Source: Gnetum montanum
Lineage: Eukaryota; Streptophyta; Gnetopsida; Gnetales; Gnetaceae
NCBI GenBank assembly: GCA_015680685.1
Contig: MNCI01021017.1
Coordinates: forward strand, 88,368-152,367
Direction: 5' to 3'
DNA: 64,000 nt
The notes under the pieces: model-generated
Database searches by the model: none
Told to the model about the DNA's origin: nothing
Seen by the model: only the letters and a program-made list of their open reading frames with translations
Position numbers and translations under genes: made by a program
In this document: positions 45,888 to 56,078 of the stretch, piece after piece
How positions within the stretch are numbered: the stretch's first letter is position 1
How the letters are laid out: each line of letters starts with the position of its first letter

Positions 45888-46891
45888 TTAGATGTGGTAC
45901 TGCTTCAGGTACATATGATTCACTAGGTTTGCAAGCTCATTGTTGTTGATGTCTGCTAGCCTGAATGCTCCATTGTCATATGCGTTGACGACCAGGAAGG
46001 GGCCTTCCTAGCTTGCAAAGAATTTGCTCACTGGTTCATGAACAACTTTAAGAACCAAGTCCCCTTTCTTGATCGGTCGCTAATGCAGGTTGCGATGATG
46101 CTTTTGCCTTTGCTTGTCTTGATATTTTTTGATGCTATTAAGTGTCTGGATGTGTTTCTCCTCCACTGAGTCTAGATCCACAATCCTAGACTCGTTGTGT
46201 TGAGTTTCATTTATAACCATGGAGAGGACCATCCGCAGTGAGGGAACCTGTAGTTTGAGGGGCAACATTGCTTTGGACCTGTAGACTAGGCTATATGGTG
46301 TCTTACCCGTAGCTATTCTACATGTCGTACGATAGGCCCATAGCACATAGAGGATTTTCTCATGCCATCGTTTCTTATTGCTGCTGAGCATCTTCTTCAG
46401 CAAATTGATAATCACCTTGTTTGTTGCTTCTGCTTGATCATTTGCTTGCGGGCAATATGGTAAGGAAAAAGATTGCTTAATACCAAGGTTATTGCAGACA
46501 GATTTGGTTTTGATACTACTAAATTGTGGCCCATTGTCGGTCACAATAGCCATGGGAAGCCCAAACCTTGTTACTATATTACCAAGATAAAATGGCAAAC
46601 CTGTTGAGATGTAGTCTTTTGTAGAGGAATAGCCTCGACCCATTTTGTGAAGTACTCAGTGGCGATGATGATGAAGCTATGTCTTGTGGAAGACTTAGGT
46701 GTGATGGGACCTATGATGTCTAGCCCCCATCGTTGGAATGGCCAAGTGATCTGTGTGGTATGCAACTTAGTTAGTGAGATGCGTATTAGATTTGTGTAAT
46801 GCTGGCATGTGTCACATGTCTGAACTTTGGTAAGACAATCTCGTTCCATGTATGGCCAGTAATACCCTAAGCATCTGATTTTAGCTGCCAT
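45888..46891 (-). pseudogene. E5 integrase (two frames)
   Basis: Inserts the element DNA. The minus strand 46891-46574 reads LGYYWPYMERDCLTKVQTCD (zinc finger Cys-x2-Cys, TCDTCQ) and WGLDIIGPITPKSS, first catalytic Asp. After a frame change, 46643-46080 has VTDNGPQFSS and CPQANDQAEATNKVI (second Asp and Glu kept), then LYVLWAYRTTCRIATGKTPY. A stop at about 46082 is followed by the tail GDLVLKVVHEPVSKFFAS, then NAYDNGAFRLADINNNELAN, ending at 45888. The catalytic triad is intact; frame breaks kill it. Confidence 0.88.
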
Positions 46892-46925
46892 GGCTCACGA
46901 GGCTATGTGTCCTCCAGATAGTTCC

Positions 46926-47816
46926 TCATGGAACTATCCTTTGCGCTTGGTCATTATTAACATAGGTTAGCAATACCCCATCAAAGGAGCACGTACATAG
47001 AGTGCTATCTCCGATGATGACATATTGCCTGGCATGCTTGCAGATTGTGTCCTTTTGCGCAGATGACAACTCATGCGATGGTTCGCCATGTAGAATGTAG
47101 GTTTTAATGTTGTCGTACCATTCTAGCATTCCTTCCACACTTAAAGAAGAGATTTGTACCGATTGGATGACAGGATCTATACATTCCATCATTAAAGCAG
47201 GCCAGGTGGCAAACAAATGTGGTGGCATGTTTAAAGCTAGCGTAGCTAGTGCATCAGCTACTATGTTCTCACTATGTGGCACGTGTCAAACGTTAATCAT
47301 TGTAAATTATTTTAGAAGATCTTTAGCTATATCAAAATAGGATTGCAGATGCACGGATTTGCAGGCGTAGACTTCTATAATCTAGTTTACAATGAGCATT
47401 GAATTGCATCGGATTTTCAGGTGTTGAACATTTAGTTCTTTGGCTACTAATAGTTCCCTAAGGAGCCCCTCATATTCTGCCACATTGTTCATACAGGAAA
47501 ACACCAGGCGGTAAGCCAATTGGTGAACATCCTCAAGGGAAAGCGTGATGATGGCTGCAGCACTACCACCTCTAGTGGTTGAAGCTCCATCAAAGTGTAA
47601 TGTCGCTTCAAGGCTTGTTGATACAAGGCTTAAACTATGTACATGTTTGTCTGGAAATTCAAGCTCTATCGTTGCTTGATCATTAACAGGTGACGCTACC
47701 AGTTGGTCGGCTATCGCTTGGCCTTTCGTAGAAGATTGACCAACGTAATGTAAGTCAAATTTTGCGGTGATGGCTTTCCACCGGGCTATCTTACTGCTCT
47801 TGTATAAATTATTCAT
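46926..47816 (-). pseudogene. E5 archaeal-type RNase H and linker to integrase
   Basis: Second RNase H, a hallmark of the Tat/Ogre lineage. Minus-strand 47816-47382: LEATLHFDGASTTRGGSAA, then AIITLSLEDVHQLAYRL and NNVAEYEGLLRELLVAKEL, with the D-E-D pattern, ending KIRCNSMLIVN. After a stop, 47282-46926 reads MPHSENIVADALATLALNMP, the last RNase H block, then a linker (VEGMLEWYDNIKTYILHGEP) leading to integrase. Confidence 0.85.
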
Positions 47817-48360
47817 GATTGCACATAGAATGTTGTTCTTTCAAATTATGTTAACCTGGCTACGAAAAAGATAGTGCCTACATTTCTTGAGCACAAAAAC
47901 CAATGCCAAGCAGTTACGCTCTACTTCATTGTACCTCATCTCGTACACAAATAGAGCGTGACTTAGATAATAGATGGGGATTTTCGACCCATCGTCCCTC
48001 TTTTAACAAAATAATGCAGCTATGGACATATCTGAACTTGCTAGGTAGATGTAGAAAGGATGATCCCTTTGTGGCTAGAAAACCATTGGCAGATGTAATA
48101 GGTCTTTCTTTAAGTCGTCAAAAGCATGTTGACAGTCCTTGATCCATTTGAAGTTAACCCCCTTCTTGAGCAGATGTTGCATGGGGTGTAACTTGTGTGT
48201 CAACTTCGAGATGAACCTTCTAATAAACTATAACCTACCTTACAACCCACACAGTTCTTTGAGGTTTGTAGGCGGTGCCAGGTTAATGATAGCCCTAACC
48301 TTGTCGGGTCGACTCATATGCCAGCCTCCAACACTACAAACCCTAACATGTGTTCGATTT
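47760..48360 (-). pseudogene. E5 gypsy-type RNase H (first)
   Basis: Reads PIYYLSHALFVYEMRYNEVE, RNCLALVFVLKKCRHYLFRS, then ITAKFDLHYVGQSSTKGQAI and ADQLVASP, the first (inactive-type) RNase H and its exit in Tat-lineage pol. The part nearest RT (48360-48060) is badly shifted. Confidence 0.8.
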
Positions 48361-49357
48361 TGACTCCAAACACATATTTCCTTGGGTTGAGTTGTAGGTC
48401 ATGCTTGAGACATCATTTAAGGATTAACTCTAAATCCTCAGGGTGATCTATCGACTTCCTAGATTTAACAGCTATGTCGTCTACGTAGTCGTTCAACCTC
48501 TCTAAGAGATAATCGCTAAAGATATATGTCATGGCACGTTGATAAGTTTCTCCAGCGTTTTTTAGCCCAAAAGGCATCATGGTGTAACAGAAACTTCCCC
48601 ATGGGGTGATGAAAGTTGTAGTCAGTTGATGTTCTAGGTTGATAAAAATTTGATTGTATCCCAAAAACCCATTCATAAGGGATAGTAAAGCGTGTCCAGC
48701 TGTTGTATTAATAAGTTGGTCAATACTTAGTAATGAAAAATTATGTTTGACAACTACCTTATTTAGATCGTGGAAGTCTATACAGATGCATATTCCTCCC
48801 ATTTTCTTAGAAATGACAACGATGTTTGACACTCAATCTAAGTGATCAACCACGCAGATGAAACTAGCTTGATATAGCTTAGTGATTTCATCACGCACTG
48901 CCAATGTGATTTCGAGCTTAATCTTCCGTGCTCTCTGTTTAACCACTTTGATACATGGGTCTAACACGATGTTGTGCTATATTAGTCATAGGTCTAAACT
49001 TGGCATGTCTTCGTACGACCACGTGAACACCTCAATGTTATCTTGGAGAACTCAAGAGATGTCATTCTGCATTTGTTGGTCAAGGAGAGAACTAACCCTT
49101 AGAGTTTTGCTTTCTCCTTTGTGTGTAATTACAGAGATCTCAGTGAGGGGATCCTTGGTCACATCACTAGCCTCTAGGTCTAAGGTTTGGGCCAAATGTT
49201 TTGGCCAGTCTGGGGATAATTTTGAGGCTACTATGGTTATGTCATAGGAGGAGGAGTCGGTTCCTATCATTGCAAGATTAGGCTGTCTAAAGATTTTCCC
49301 ATATGGGCTTGTTAGGGCTACAGGTGGAAGCAAAGCTTCGTCCATTTGCAAACTGAC
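48361..49357 (-). pseudogene. E5 reverse transcriptase
   Basis: Minus-strand 48832-48413: VSNIVVISKKMGGICICIDF, DLNKVVVKHNFSLLSIDQLI, TAGHALLSLMNGFLGYNQIF, TTTFITPWGSFCYTMMPFGL, KNAGETYQRAM and the catalytic DYVDD (YVDD at 48487-48476). Upstream 49351-49052 is the leader (MQMDEALLPPVALTSPYGK). Two stops separate leader and core near 49050-48960. A likely 3' splice site (TTTGTAG) stands just before the leader at 49358-49360, consistent with the pro-RT intron known from Ogre elements. Confidence 0.87.
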
Positions 49358-49444
49358 CTACAAAACCACTAAGAAAGGAAGTAGTTAAATTGTTTTTGTC
49401 AGCATGGTGAAATGATATAAGGTTTTAGAGGTAGGTGTCAAAAG

Positions 49445-49680
49445 GTTGCCAGTTTAAGGTCTTAGCGGACCGTTACAATATATAGGGTTTGTAAGAAAAG
49501 AGCAAGTAAGGTTTCCTAGGTGCTAGCTTAAAGTTCTCGCGGACTATGGCTAAAAGTGTAACGTGTGTGTCTAGGATGGCAAAATAGCTAATTTAGGGTC
49601 TTTGCAGACTGTAGTTAATGCGACCGAATTACGAGACGATAAGCTATGCATTAGTTTAGGGTCTTTTTGGATCATAATTA
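49445..49680 (+). repeat. Repeat array R2, upstream of the antisense gene
   Basis: Four degenerate copies of the R1 core, near 49449 (CAGTTTAAGGTCTTAGCGGA), 49523, 49589 and 49652, spaced 63-74 bp, same strand as R1 and R3. It lies between RT and the first exon of the antisense gene. Confidence 0.8.
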
Positions 49681-49914
49681 ATGCGATATCTATGAGATCA
49701 ATGGGGCAATCTTTACGCTTCATGTCAAATTGACATTACTGAATTTTGGGAAGATTCCATGCTGATCGGGCGTGAAAATAGCAAGTTTTCACCATCATGC
49801 TTATAAGTAAACGACTCATCCTCGAGGTAAACTGCTAGCATAGCGAAGTTGAGTTAGGCTAAAGTAGAAGGAAAGCATAAGTTGCTGATTTCGTAAGGTT
49901 ATTCAAGCGTAACA

Positions 49915-51302
49915 ATGGCACCAAAGACTGAATGCAAACACACCAAGTTGGCTAGGATCGATGAAGTACAGGAAAGTATGGGACAAATTTTGAAGGTGTG
50001 TGTCAAAACTCGGGAGGCTCTTCCACTCGCCCAGTAAGTTGTTCTTCACCTTCCTTGTGTGTTATGCATTAGGTCATTTTCGCTATCATTTTGCTGTAAT
50101 TTGTATTTGTTTCGACAATGTGCACTGCACTAGATATTGATACCCGTCTAAGCTAGTTACGCTATGAGAGTTTGTAATATTACCCCTATCGCCATTGTCA
50201 GAGATAGACCTTGCACCGTCATGAGGGTTTCAACAGTTTTGGATAATGCGTTTCTAGCATAACATGCGATTTTTTGGGAGTCAAAGTAGCGAGAACCTTA
50301 GTGTTGCGTAACGAATTCTTATGAGCTTTTTCGATCTAGGTCTAAACTATTTTCTAATGGTAATGCATATTATTGTAAAGGGTCATGCTAAAGCCCGTCC
50401 TGATCATTCTAGACATTGTGGGCATTTCAACGTTCCTCCTCCCCATGCTCATGTAACGGGAGAGGCAATTTGGTTTTGAACAGGCACACGGGAGTTCCTG
50501 CAATTTTTGTTGCATAATTTTAGCATAATTGTTTGGTCGTAGTTATCGGCCGAGATGACCATCGCCATTCTGGAAACACTATTAGTTAGGTCGACACAGA
50601 GTATTTTAATGTTTCTGGTGGACAGATCAATTGAGGTCGTAGGTGGGAGGGATCGTAAACAGTGTGTCCAGGGCTTGAGGTGCTTATCCTGGATTTGGGA
50701 AATGCCCAGGTTTAATTGTTATCATGCCTACAACATGCTATTCTTAGCTTGTCATGTCATCACCTATTTTTAGAACCAACCTGGCACCGTGTATTATGCA
50801 AGCGAGTAAGTGTTGTCAAGGTGGTATGATTTGTTAACTGCTATATGATTTTGTGTTAGATGTAAACAGTTTTCTGTATTCTATGGCATAGGTTCTTTAT
50901 CAATGCGGATGGTCTCCAGGGTGATACGGACATGTTATATATGGTCCAAACAGCCATAAAGGAGTTCAATTCCATTAGCAATGTACGTGCTGGTGTCCTG
51001 GGACAACTAGGATTTNCTATGGCATAGGTTCTTTATCAATGCGGATGGTCTCCAGGGTGATACGGACATGTTATATATGGTCCAAACAGCCATAAAGGAG
51101 TTCAATTCCATCAGCAATGTACGTGCTGGTGTCCTGGGACAACTAGGATTTGAAATCCAACACTACCCTATTCGGTATGCCAAATTCTTTATCAAGTGTA
51201 GAGACTTTGGATGGCTGGATAAGGAGTGGACTTTAGATCATTCCATCATCGTCGATGACGTGCAAGTGAAATTCCCACCATTTCCCTTGCCCTTTGGACC
51301 CG
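49915..51302 (+). pseudogene. Antisense gene, exons 1 and 2
   Basis: Exon 1 (49915-50033) starts MAPKTECKHTKLARIDEVQE and ends at a GTAAGTT donor (50034). The long intron ends TGGCATAG before exon 2 (51028-51302), which reads FFINADGLQGDTDMLYMVQT, then VRAGVLGQLGFEIQHYPIRY and DFGWLDKEWTLDHSI. It ends FPPFPLPFGP at the next GTAAGT donor (51303). The start is chosen as the ATG in frame with exon 2 after splicing; stops upstream are not excluded. Confidence 0.7.
50881..51151 (+). repeat. 135-bp tandem duplication joined by one N, probable assembly artefact
   Basis: 50881-51015 and 51017-51151 are the same sequence apart from one base (ATTAGC/ATCAGC), with a single N at 51016. The copy contains the intron end and start of exon 2. 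Best explained by two overlapping contig ends joined without merging. Confidence 0.85.
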
Positions 51303-51415
51303 GTAAGTTACGCTACGCTGATCAACTGTGTGACCCTATGAGATGAAAATGGTGTTTGTTTTGTTGTTTTGTTTGTTTTTTCTAACCTATTTTGTTTTGT
51401 ATTTTATGTTTATAG

Positions 51416-52465
51416 TTAAAGAGTTGCAGGAGGTCTCGGTGATAGCTTCTAGACGTGACGCAGCCACCATCTTCTTCCGCTATGGTGATATAAATGAGGC
51501 GCAACATTGGCTTTGCCACGGAGCGGCCTCAGCTGCCATAACCAATAACCTCTGGGAAGCTAGATTGATGGAGCTATTTCTAGCTATAACCCCTGATGTC
51601 CCAGTAGTCGAAATGTTGGCCCTAGTTGACTCCTTCAATGAACAAGCCAAGCATTTTCACACGCGTGTGCGTAACATGAGCGTGATTTTTGATATTAATG
51701 CTCAGCTATTCGCTGACTTTTTTGGCGTTCCTTCTGATGGCCTCCCAGTGGGAGAGAAATCTAAAAAGATTTCTAAACATTAGAAGAACATAGAGGAGTG
51801 GCTAGGGACTAAAAAAGAGCTGAAAGGCATCTACGCTGAGAAGATCTAGATAGAGGTGGCTAGCACGATTTACCCCCTCTTCCATGCTCGTGCCTTTCCC
51901 AAGCTACTCTCCCAAGGAAAAATCCTTGGAATAGAGCAGGCTTGGATCATGTGGGAGGTTATGGAAGAGGGGACATGATATAACTGGACCAAACACCTTG
52001 CTAAAGGCCTGTAGGCTGAGATGGTCAAGCTTCGCAAGAAGCTTAAGTCTCATTGCAATATGGATTTTTCCTTCTTCATAGCTTGTTTGCAGCATTTTTC
52101 TGAAATCCTAGTGGTTTACAAGGATGGAGTCTAGGTGCAGTAGGATCGTAACCAGATCTCCAAGCCGTGGATTTTCCAGGTCTTTTGCATTGTCCGATCT
52201 CAAGATTCACCTGAAGGTATCGGGGAGTCGCTTTCAATAACGACTAAGGATCGGGTGGTGCCTCCCCTTCAAGGCCAAGACAGCGTAGGTGGGGTGCCCC
52301 CTTCTAACATCGGTAGTGCATTGAAGTGGAAGCACTTGGTAGTAGAAATAGTAGCCTCATCGATTCAGCGGGAAAAGTGCCATTCGGTTGTGGATTCTCC
52401 TGGCCCGACTGGTGAAGAGGGGAGGAAACTGCGAATTAAGTTTCACAGGAGCCATCCCTCGGTTG
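51416..52465 (+). pseudogene. Antisense gene, exon 3 (largest)
   Basis: About 350 codons in one frame. VKELQEVSVIASRRDAATIF, then INEAQHWLCHGAASAAITNN, a hydrophobic block (LMELFLAITPDVPVVEMLAL) and IFDINAQLFADFFGVPSDGL, then a basic stretch (GEKSKKISKH). Seven stops follow (TAG at 51781, 51848 and others, one TGA), but the frame between them stays consistent: STIYPLFHARAFPKLLSQG, CNMDFSFFIACLQHFSEILV. The FFGVP-x-DG block resembles a motif seen in plant-transposon-type proteins; inference only. Confidence 0.7.
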
Positions 52466-52583
52466 GTAAGTTAAAGTAATGCGTAATTAGTTTGTGCATA
52501 TTACGCTACGTGTAGACATCATTTCATTGCATAGTGCTCATGGGAAGTGAGTAAAGTTTTGCTAATTGTGATACATTCTATAG

Positions 52584-52864
52584 GAAAAGGGAAAGATGTG
52601 GAGGGATTGACCCTTGAAACAGGGGCCATAGTCTTGTAGCATGGGGAAGGGGCCCCAATTTTGGAAAAGGAGACCCTTGTTGACAACGTGGGTAGCATGC
52701 AGGCTCCCATGCCTGAAGGGAAGATGAGCATAGAGGATGCCATGGCCTTTTTGGATAGGCTGGAAAGGGAAGAGCGATTCGTTGTTGGTGAGTTTGACTG
52801 CTTGCTTAACCTTTCTTCGATGAGCAATCCTCCTGCTATTATCCTTGAGGGTTTGTTGGATAGG
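52584..52864 (+). pseudogene. Antisense gene, exon 4, cut by solo LTR
   Basis: Follows an intron ending TTCTATAG. Reads KGKDVEGLTLETGAIVL, a stop, then EKETLVDNVGSMQAPMPEG and SIEDAMAFLDRLEREERFVV, then CLLNLSSMSNPPAIILEGLL. The solo LTR begins at 52865. The few remaining codons would be at 53636-53650, before a weak donor (GTAGTG). Confidence 0.65.
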
Positions 52865-53630
52865 TGAAACACCATGAAAATTTTGAGGCCTCAATGGTTC
52901 AGCAAAATCTTGCGACTCAGGCAAGGATTTGTGATAAGTCGCAGCTCAACAAGTTCGCTTTCTGGCTAAGGGTCTGTTCTGCCATGATACGCAACATAGC
53001 ATAATGCCAGAAGGCAGTCCATCATAGCAATAGAGATGACAAGATTCGAGACCTTGATTGTCCAACAAAATCTCAAGGCTTAAGCAATGATCTGTAGAGT
53101 GCCGCACATTTTAGCAAGTTTTCTTTTTCAGTTAAGGGGCCTATTACGCTACGCTACACAGTGTAGTGTAATAAACCCCAGAAGGATTGATTAGAAACAA
53201 AGGAAGCGTAGCGACAACACTTCAATTTTTTGCAGGTTCACTATTTTACGCTGAATTACACTATGTAGCGTAATCTAGCATGACACACTGTAATATAAGC
53301 AATGACAGAGAGCACAATTTAGACATCAGCAGTTCATACGTCGCAATACGCTCTTTAGCATATTGCAGCATAAACAAAGAACAGTTTGTTGCCAAAACTC
53401 TAGCAAAAGTGATTAACGATATTATATCTCCTCATAAAAATTGCCATTTTGCCATCCAATTATTACAAAAAATTTTACTGATTAAGTAAGTCCCTGTCTG
53501 ATCGACAAGACCGTTCAGGGCACCTCGGATTCATCTTCTCCAGCACGGCCCTCGCACGGATCCGGGGTTGGAACTATGTACATGGACTTTCGCTCAGTAT
53601 TTCCAGCGACTGACATTTTCTGTTGTTACA
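52865..53630 (+). mobile_element. Solo LTR of the E5 family, perfect ATAGG target duplication
   Basis: 766 bp in the plus direction, opposite to the E5 LTRs. Begins TGAAACACCATGAAAAT and ends TGTTGTTACA. ATAGG on both sides (52860-52864, 53631-53635). Shares with the E5 LTRs the initial block, GCTACGCTACAC-type motifs and the final ~150 bp in reverse complement. It is shorter and diverged, so a related subfamily. It interrupts exon 4 of the antisense gene. Confidence 0.9.
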
Positions 53631-53635
53631 ATAGG

Positions 53636-55024
53636 AGCTTTCCATTATTGTAGTGTGTCAAATTTTTCCTTTTTCTACTGTGTTATGTTTAACTCGTTTT
53701 GTTTGCATAGTAGGCACCTCTAATAATAGTGGCGCACCTTCATCAGCAACCCCTACTCAAAATTGGGCTGAGGCCCCTGACAAATTTGCCTTCATGGAGG
53801 GCATTGTTAATGACATGATCGATCGCTTGGAGCGAATTGATCCTGAGATTGGTACGTCACTATTATTACGTAGGAATTATTGAAACTACCACATTATGCT
53901 ATCATGTCGCGTTAAGTGTCATTTTCGTATTATAGCATCTCACCTCAAATGGGATCCCAAAGAGCTCATCAACGTAGACACTACGCTTGAACCCTCACTA
54001 GAGGTGATCAAAGTGCCTCGCCGTGTTTATGATGAAATGCATAAATGTGCATTGCGCTCGGCTTGTTCTCTATGGGGGAGTCAGAACATCAATGAAGATC
54101 TCTAGAAGACGTTGTAGAAAGCAGAAAAAGAGAAAATCGCCCTAGCTACCAGGGTGGAGGATCTTGAGTCCAGGAACAAATTTCTGCAAGCTCGGGATAC
54201 CAGCGACGAGAATTGGTAGACTGCTATGATTGACTACACCCGCTATTGGATGGTCATTAGGAACAACATCCACACCAACCGTGAGCTCATCGAGTAACGA
54301 ATGCAAATGAATCTCCTAGCCCAGAAGAACCGAGACTGGAAGGACTACATTGTGAGGGTCCAAGAATGGAAGCAGACATAGAAAAATCATAAACACATGT
54401 ATAAACAGGAATGTGCTACCTACCTTTGACATTACAGAGATTTCGCAGTTGATGTGTCGTCCCTCTAGCTGTTCCTCGATGTCATCGGTGCTTCTGGAGT
54501 GTATGAAAAGTTTTAGGAACAAGTGACTGTGAGTGTCTCCCTTGAGAGAGAGATGACCCTCCTTGGCAGGGAGACCACTATCCCTTTATTTTTCCCTGAG
54601 CCACCTTAGTGGCCTCCTATGGAAAAGGGGAAGGTCAAGGCTAGAACTGATCTAGGAGATGGCGTTTGGGTAGAGCTCACTAAGGACGAGATTATGCAAC
54701 ACCTATCAGTCAGCTTGGAAAAAATTCCTTTTGAAGCCGATGCAAAACCATCACTGGTAAGCAGTGTGACTGTTGAATTGTTCTTACGCGTGATTTTTAA
54801 TTGTGACGCTAACGTCTGCCTCATGTCAAATTGTAGGATCGACACGAAGAGGATCCTTTGGAGGAGAAGCCTCACCGGGAGGATCACCCCCATGAAGAGG
54901 AGTTGCCCGAAGAAGATCTTCATGAGGAAGATCCTCATGAGGTGGATGTGTAGTTGGGTGAAGCAGATGGAGATCATAACAAGGGGGATGTGTAGCATAG
55001 CCATACTGGTCAAGGATTCTAAGT
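53636..55024 (+). pseudogene. Antisense gene, exons 5 to 7, coiled coil and acidic tail
   Basis: Exon 5 (about 53711-53851): TSNNSGAPSSATPTQNWAEA, then FMEGIVNDMIDRLERIDPEI, ending at GTACGT. Exon 6 (53936-54756): SHLKWDPKELINVDTTLEPS, then a coiled-coil-like stretch (EKEKIALATRVEDLESRNKF and NRELIE), then WVELTKDEIMQHLSVSLEKI, ending at GTAAGC. Exon 7 (54837-55024) is acidic with His: EEDPLEEKPHREDHPHEEEL and EEDLHEEDPHEVDV. TAG, TAA and TGA stops occur in exon 6, TAG in exon 7; the last stop TAA is at 55022. Confidence 0.7.
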
Positions 55025-55170
55025 AGTGTAGCAATATGGAACTAATTGTTGTTGTAATAAAAGGCAATAAAGAATAACGTTCTTTTTTTGTTTTTAAGCC
55101 TATTAATGGTGTTTGTAAAGAAAGGTTTTAATTTTTTTATGAAGAAAGATGCTTTGTCGGAAAGGTTACA

Positions 55171-55360
55171 CGTTTTAGGCCACTGCGGGCTAGTGATAGT
55201 TTAAGGCCATTTTGGATGAGGCGATAGTTTAAGGTCATTTTGAGCTGGGCCATCACACGTGAAAAAGAGTAAACGGTATTACTAGTTTTAGGCCATAGCG
55301 GGCCGTAAGTAGTTTAAGGCCATTTCGGGCCAGGTGATAGTTTAAGGCCATTTTAGGCCA
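55171..55360 (+). repeat. Repeat array R3, downstream of the antisense gene
   Basis: Six copies of the R1-type core in a GGCC-rich version, for example TAGTTTTAGGCCATAGCGGG at 55283. Others start near 55171, 55197, 55225, 55310 and 55338. With R2 it brackets the antisense gene. Confidence 0.82.
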
Positions 55361-55595
55361 ACGATAGTCAAGCAGTGTAATGATAGAATATGCAAAATGA
55401 AACATTAAAGAATGTAAACAACGTAACAGTAAGCAATGTTTGTTAGTTTTGTAGCTGATTCTTGATCACTCTTAGATTTGGTGACGTGTATGGACGAGGA
55501 GGTTTGTTACACCACTCCTCTACCTCTACGCTATCATCCCCTCCCTAGAAGGGTAGTTTAGCCTAAGTTAAGCTCTCATTGGCCACTGCATTGGT

Positions 55596-56078
55596 CTATT
55601 CAACTGTTGGGACATGGGTTTGATCTTCAAGGATTTCAATCTCCAAACCCTGTTTCATTTCTACGTTGTTGACAACTTGATGAGTCATCTTATCATCATG
55701 GATGATCACTTCCCCTCTTGCATAGGGCAAGTGGATCTCTTGGTGAATGGATGATGAAACAGCCCTTAGCTGAGCCAACCAGGACCTCCCCAAGATTAGG
55801 TTGAAGCCGAGCATCTCCTTGACAACGATGAACACTGCATTTGTGGGGAATTGAACCCCTGCTACAAAATTAATCTGTACAATTCTCTTAACTTGCACCC
55901 GTGCCCCATTAAATGACTTCAAGCATGACGTTGTTGTGGGATTGATCTGGTCAATCAAGCCTAGTTTGTCCACTATGGGAAATGGAATGACATTGGCAGC
56001 GGCCCTGTCATCTACGTGTTCTCTCCAGATCTTGTACTGGCTGACCCGGATAGTGATGAACATGGACGCTGTTGTCAC
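55596..56078 (-). pseudogene. E5 protease
   Basis: One 160-codon frame: REHVDDRAAANVIPFPIVDK, then SFNGARVQVKRIVQINFVAG and MLGFNLILGRSWLAQLRAVS, then the flap-end block EIHLPYARGEVIIHDD. The triplet at the active site reads D-D-R where D-S/T-G is expected, so it is probably inactive. Coding may go on past the stop at 55596 to about 55450 (VEVEEWCNKPPRPYTSPNLR) before the presumed pro-RT intron. Confidence 0.8.

Larger units (their letters stand above)
49915..55024 (+). pseudogene. Antisense multi-exon gene inside E5 (about seven exons), product unrecognised
   Basis: Runs opposite to gag-pol, between protease and RT. Exons: 49915-50033, 51028-51302 (a copy at 50892-51015 looks like an assembly duplicate), 51416-52465, 52584 to about 53650 (with a solo LTR at 52865-53630), 53711-53851, 53936-54756, 54837-55024. 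Introns start GTAAG or GTACG and end AG; the reading phase agrees at five junctions (1-2, 2-3, 3-4, 5-6, 6-7). The coding sum is about 960 codons. Nearly all of ~18 in-frame stops are TAG, as expected from decayed CAG. I do not recognise the protein; some blocks look like extra proteins of plant Tat elements or plant-transposon proteins, but that is a guess. It may have helped or ridden with the element. Confidence 0.75.

Noticed and set aside
52519-52924. Two overlapping minus-strand frames of about 120 codons
   Set aside because: Mirror images of exon 4, and both run into the solo LTR.
54606-55067. 153-codon minus-strand frame
   Set aside because: It lies opposite exons 6-7 of the plus-strand gene and crosses their intron; leucine-rich composition is the mirror of the acidic exon.
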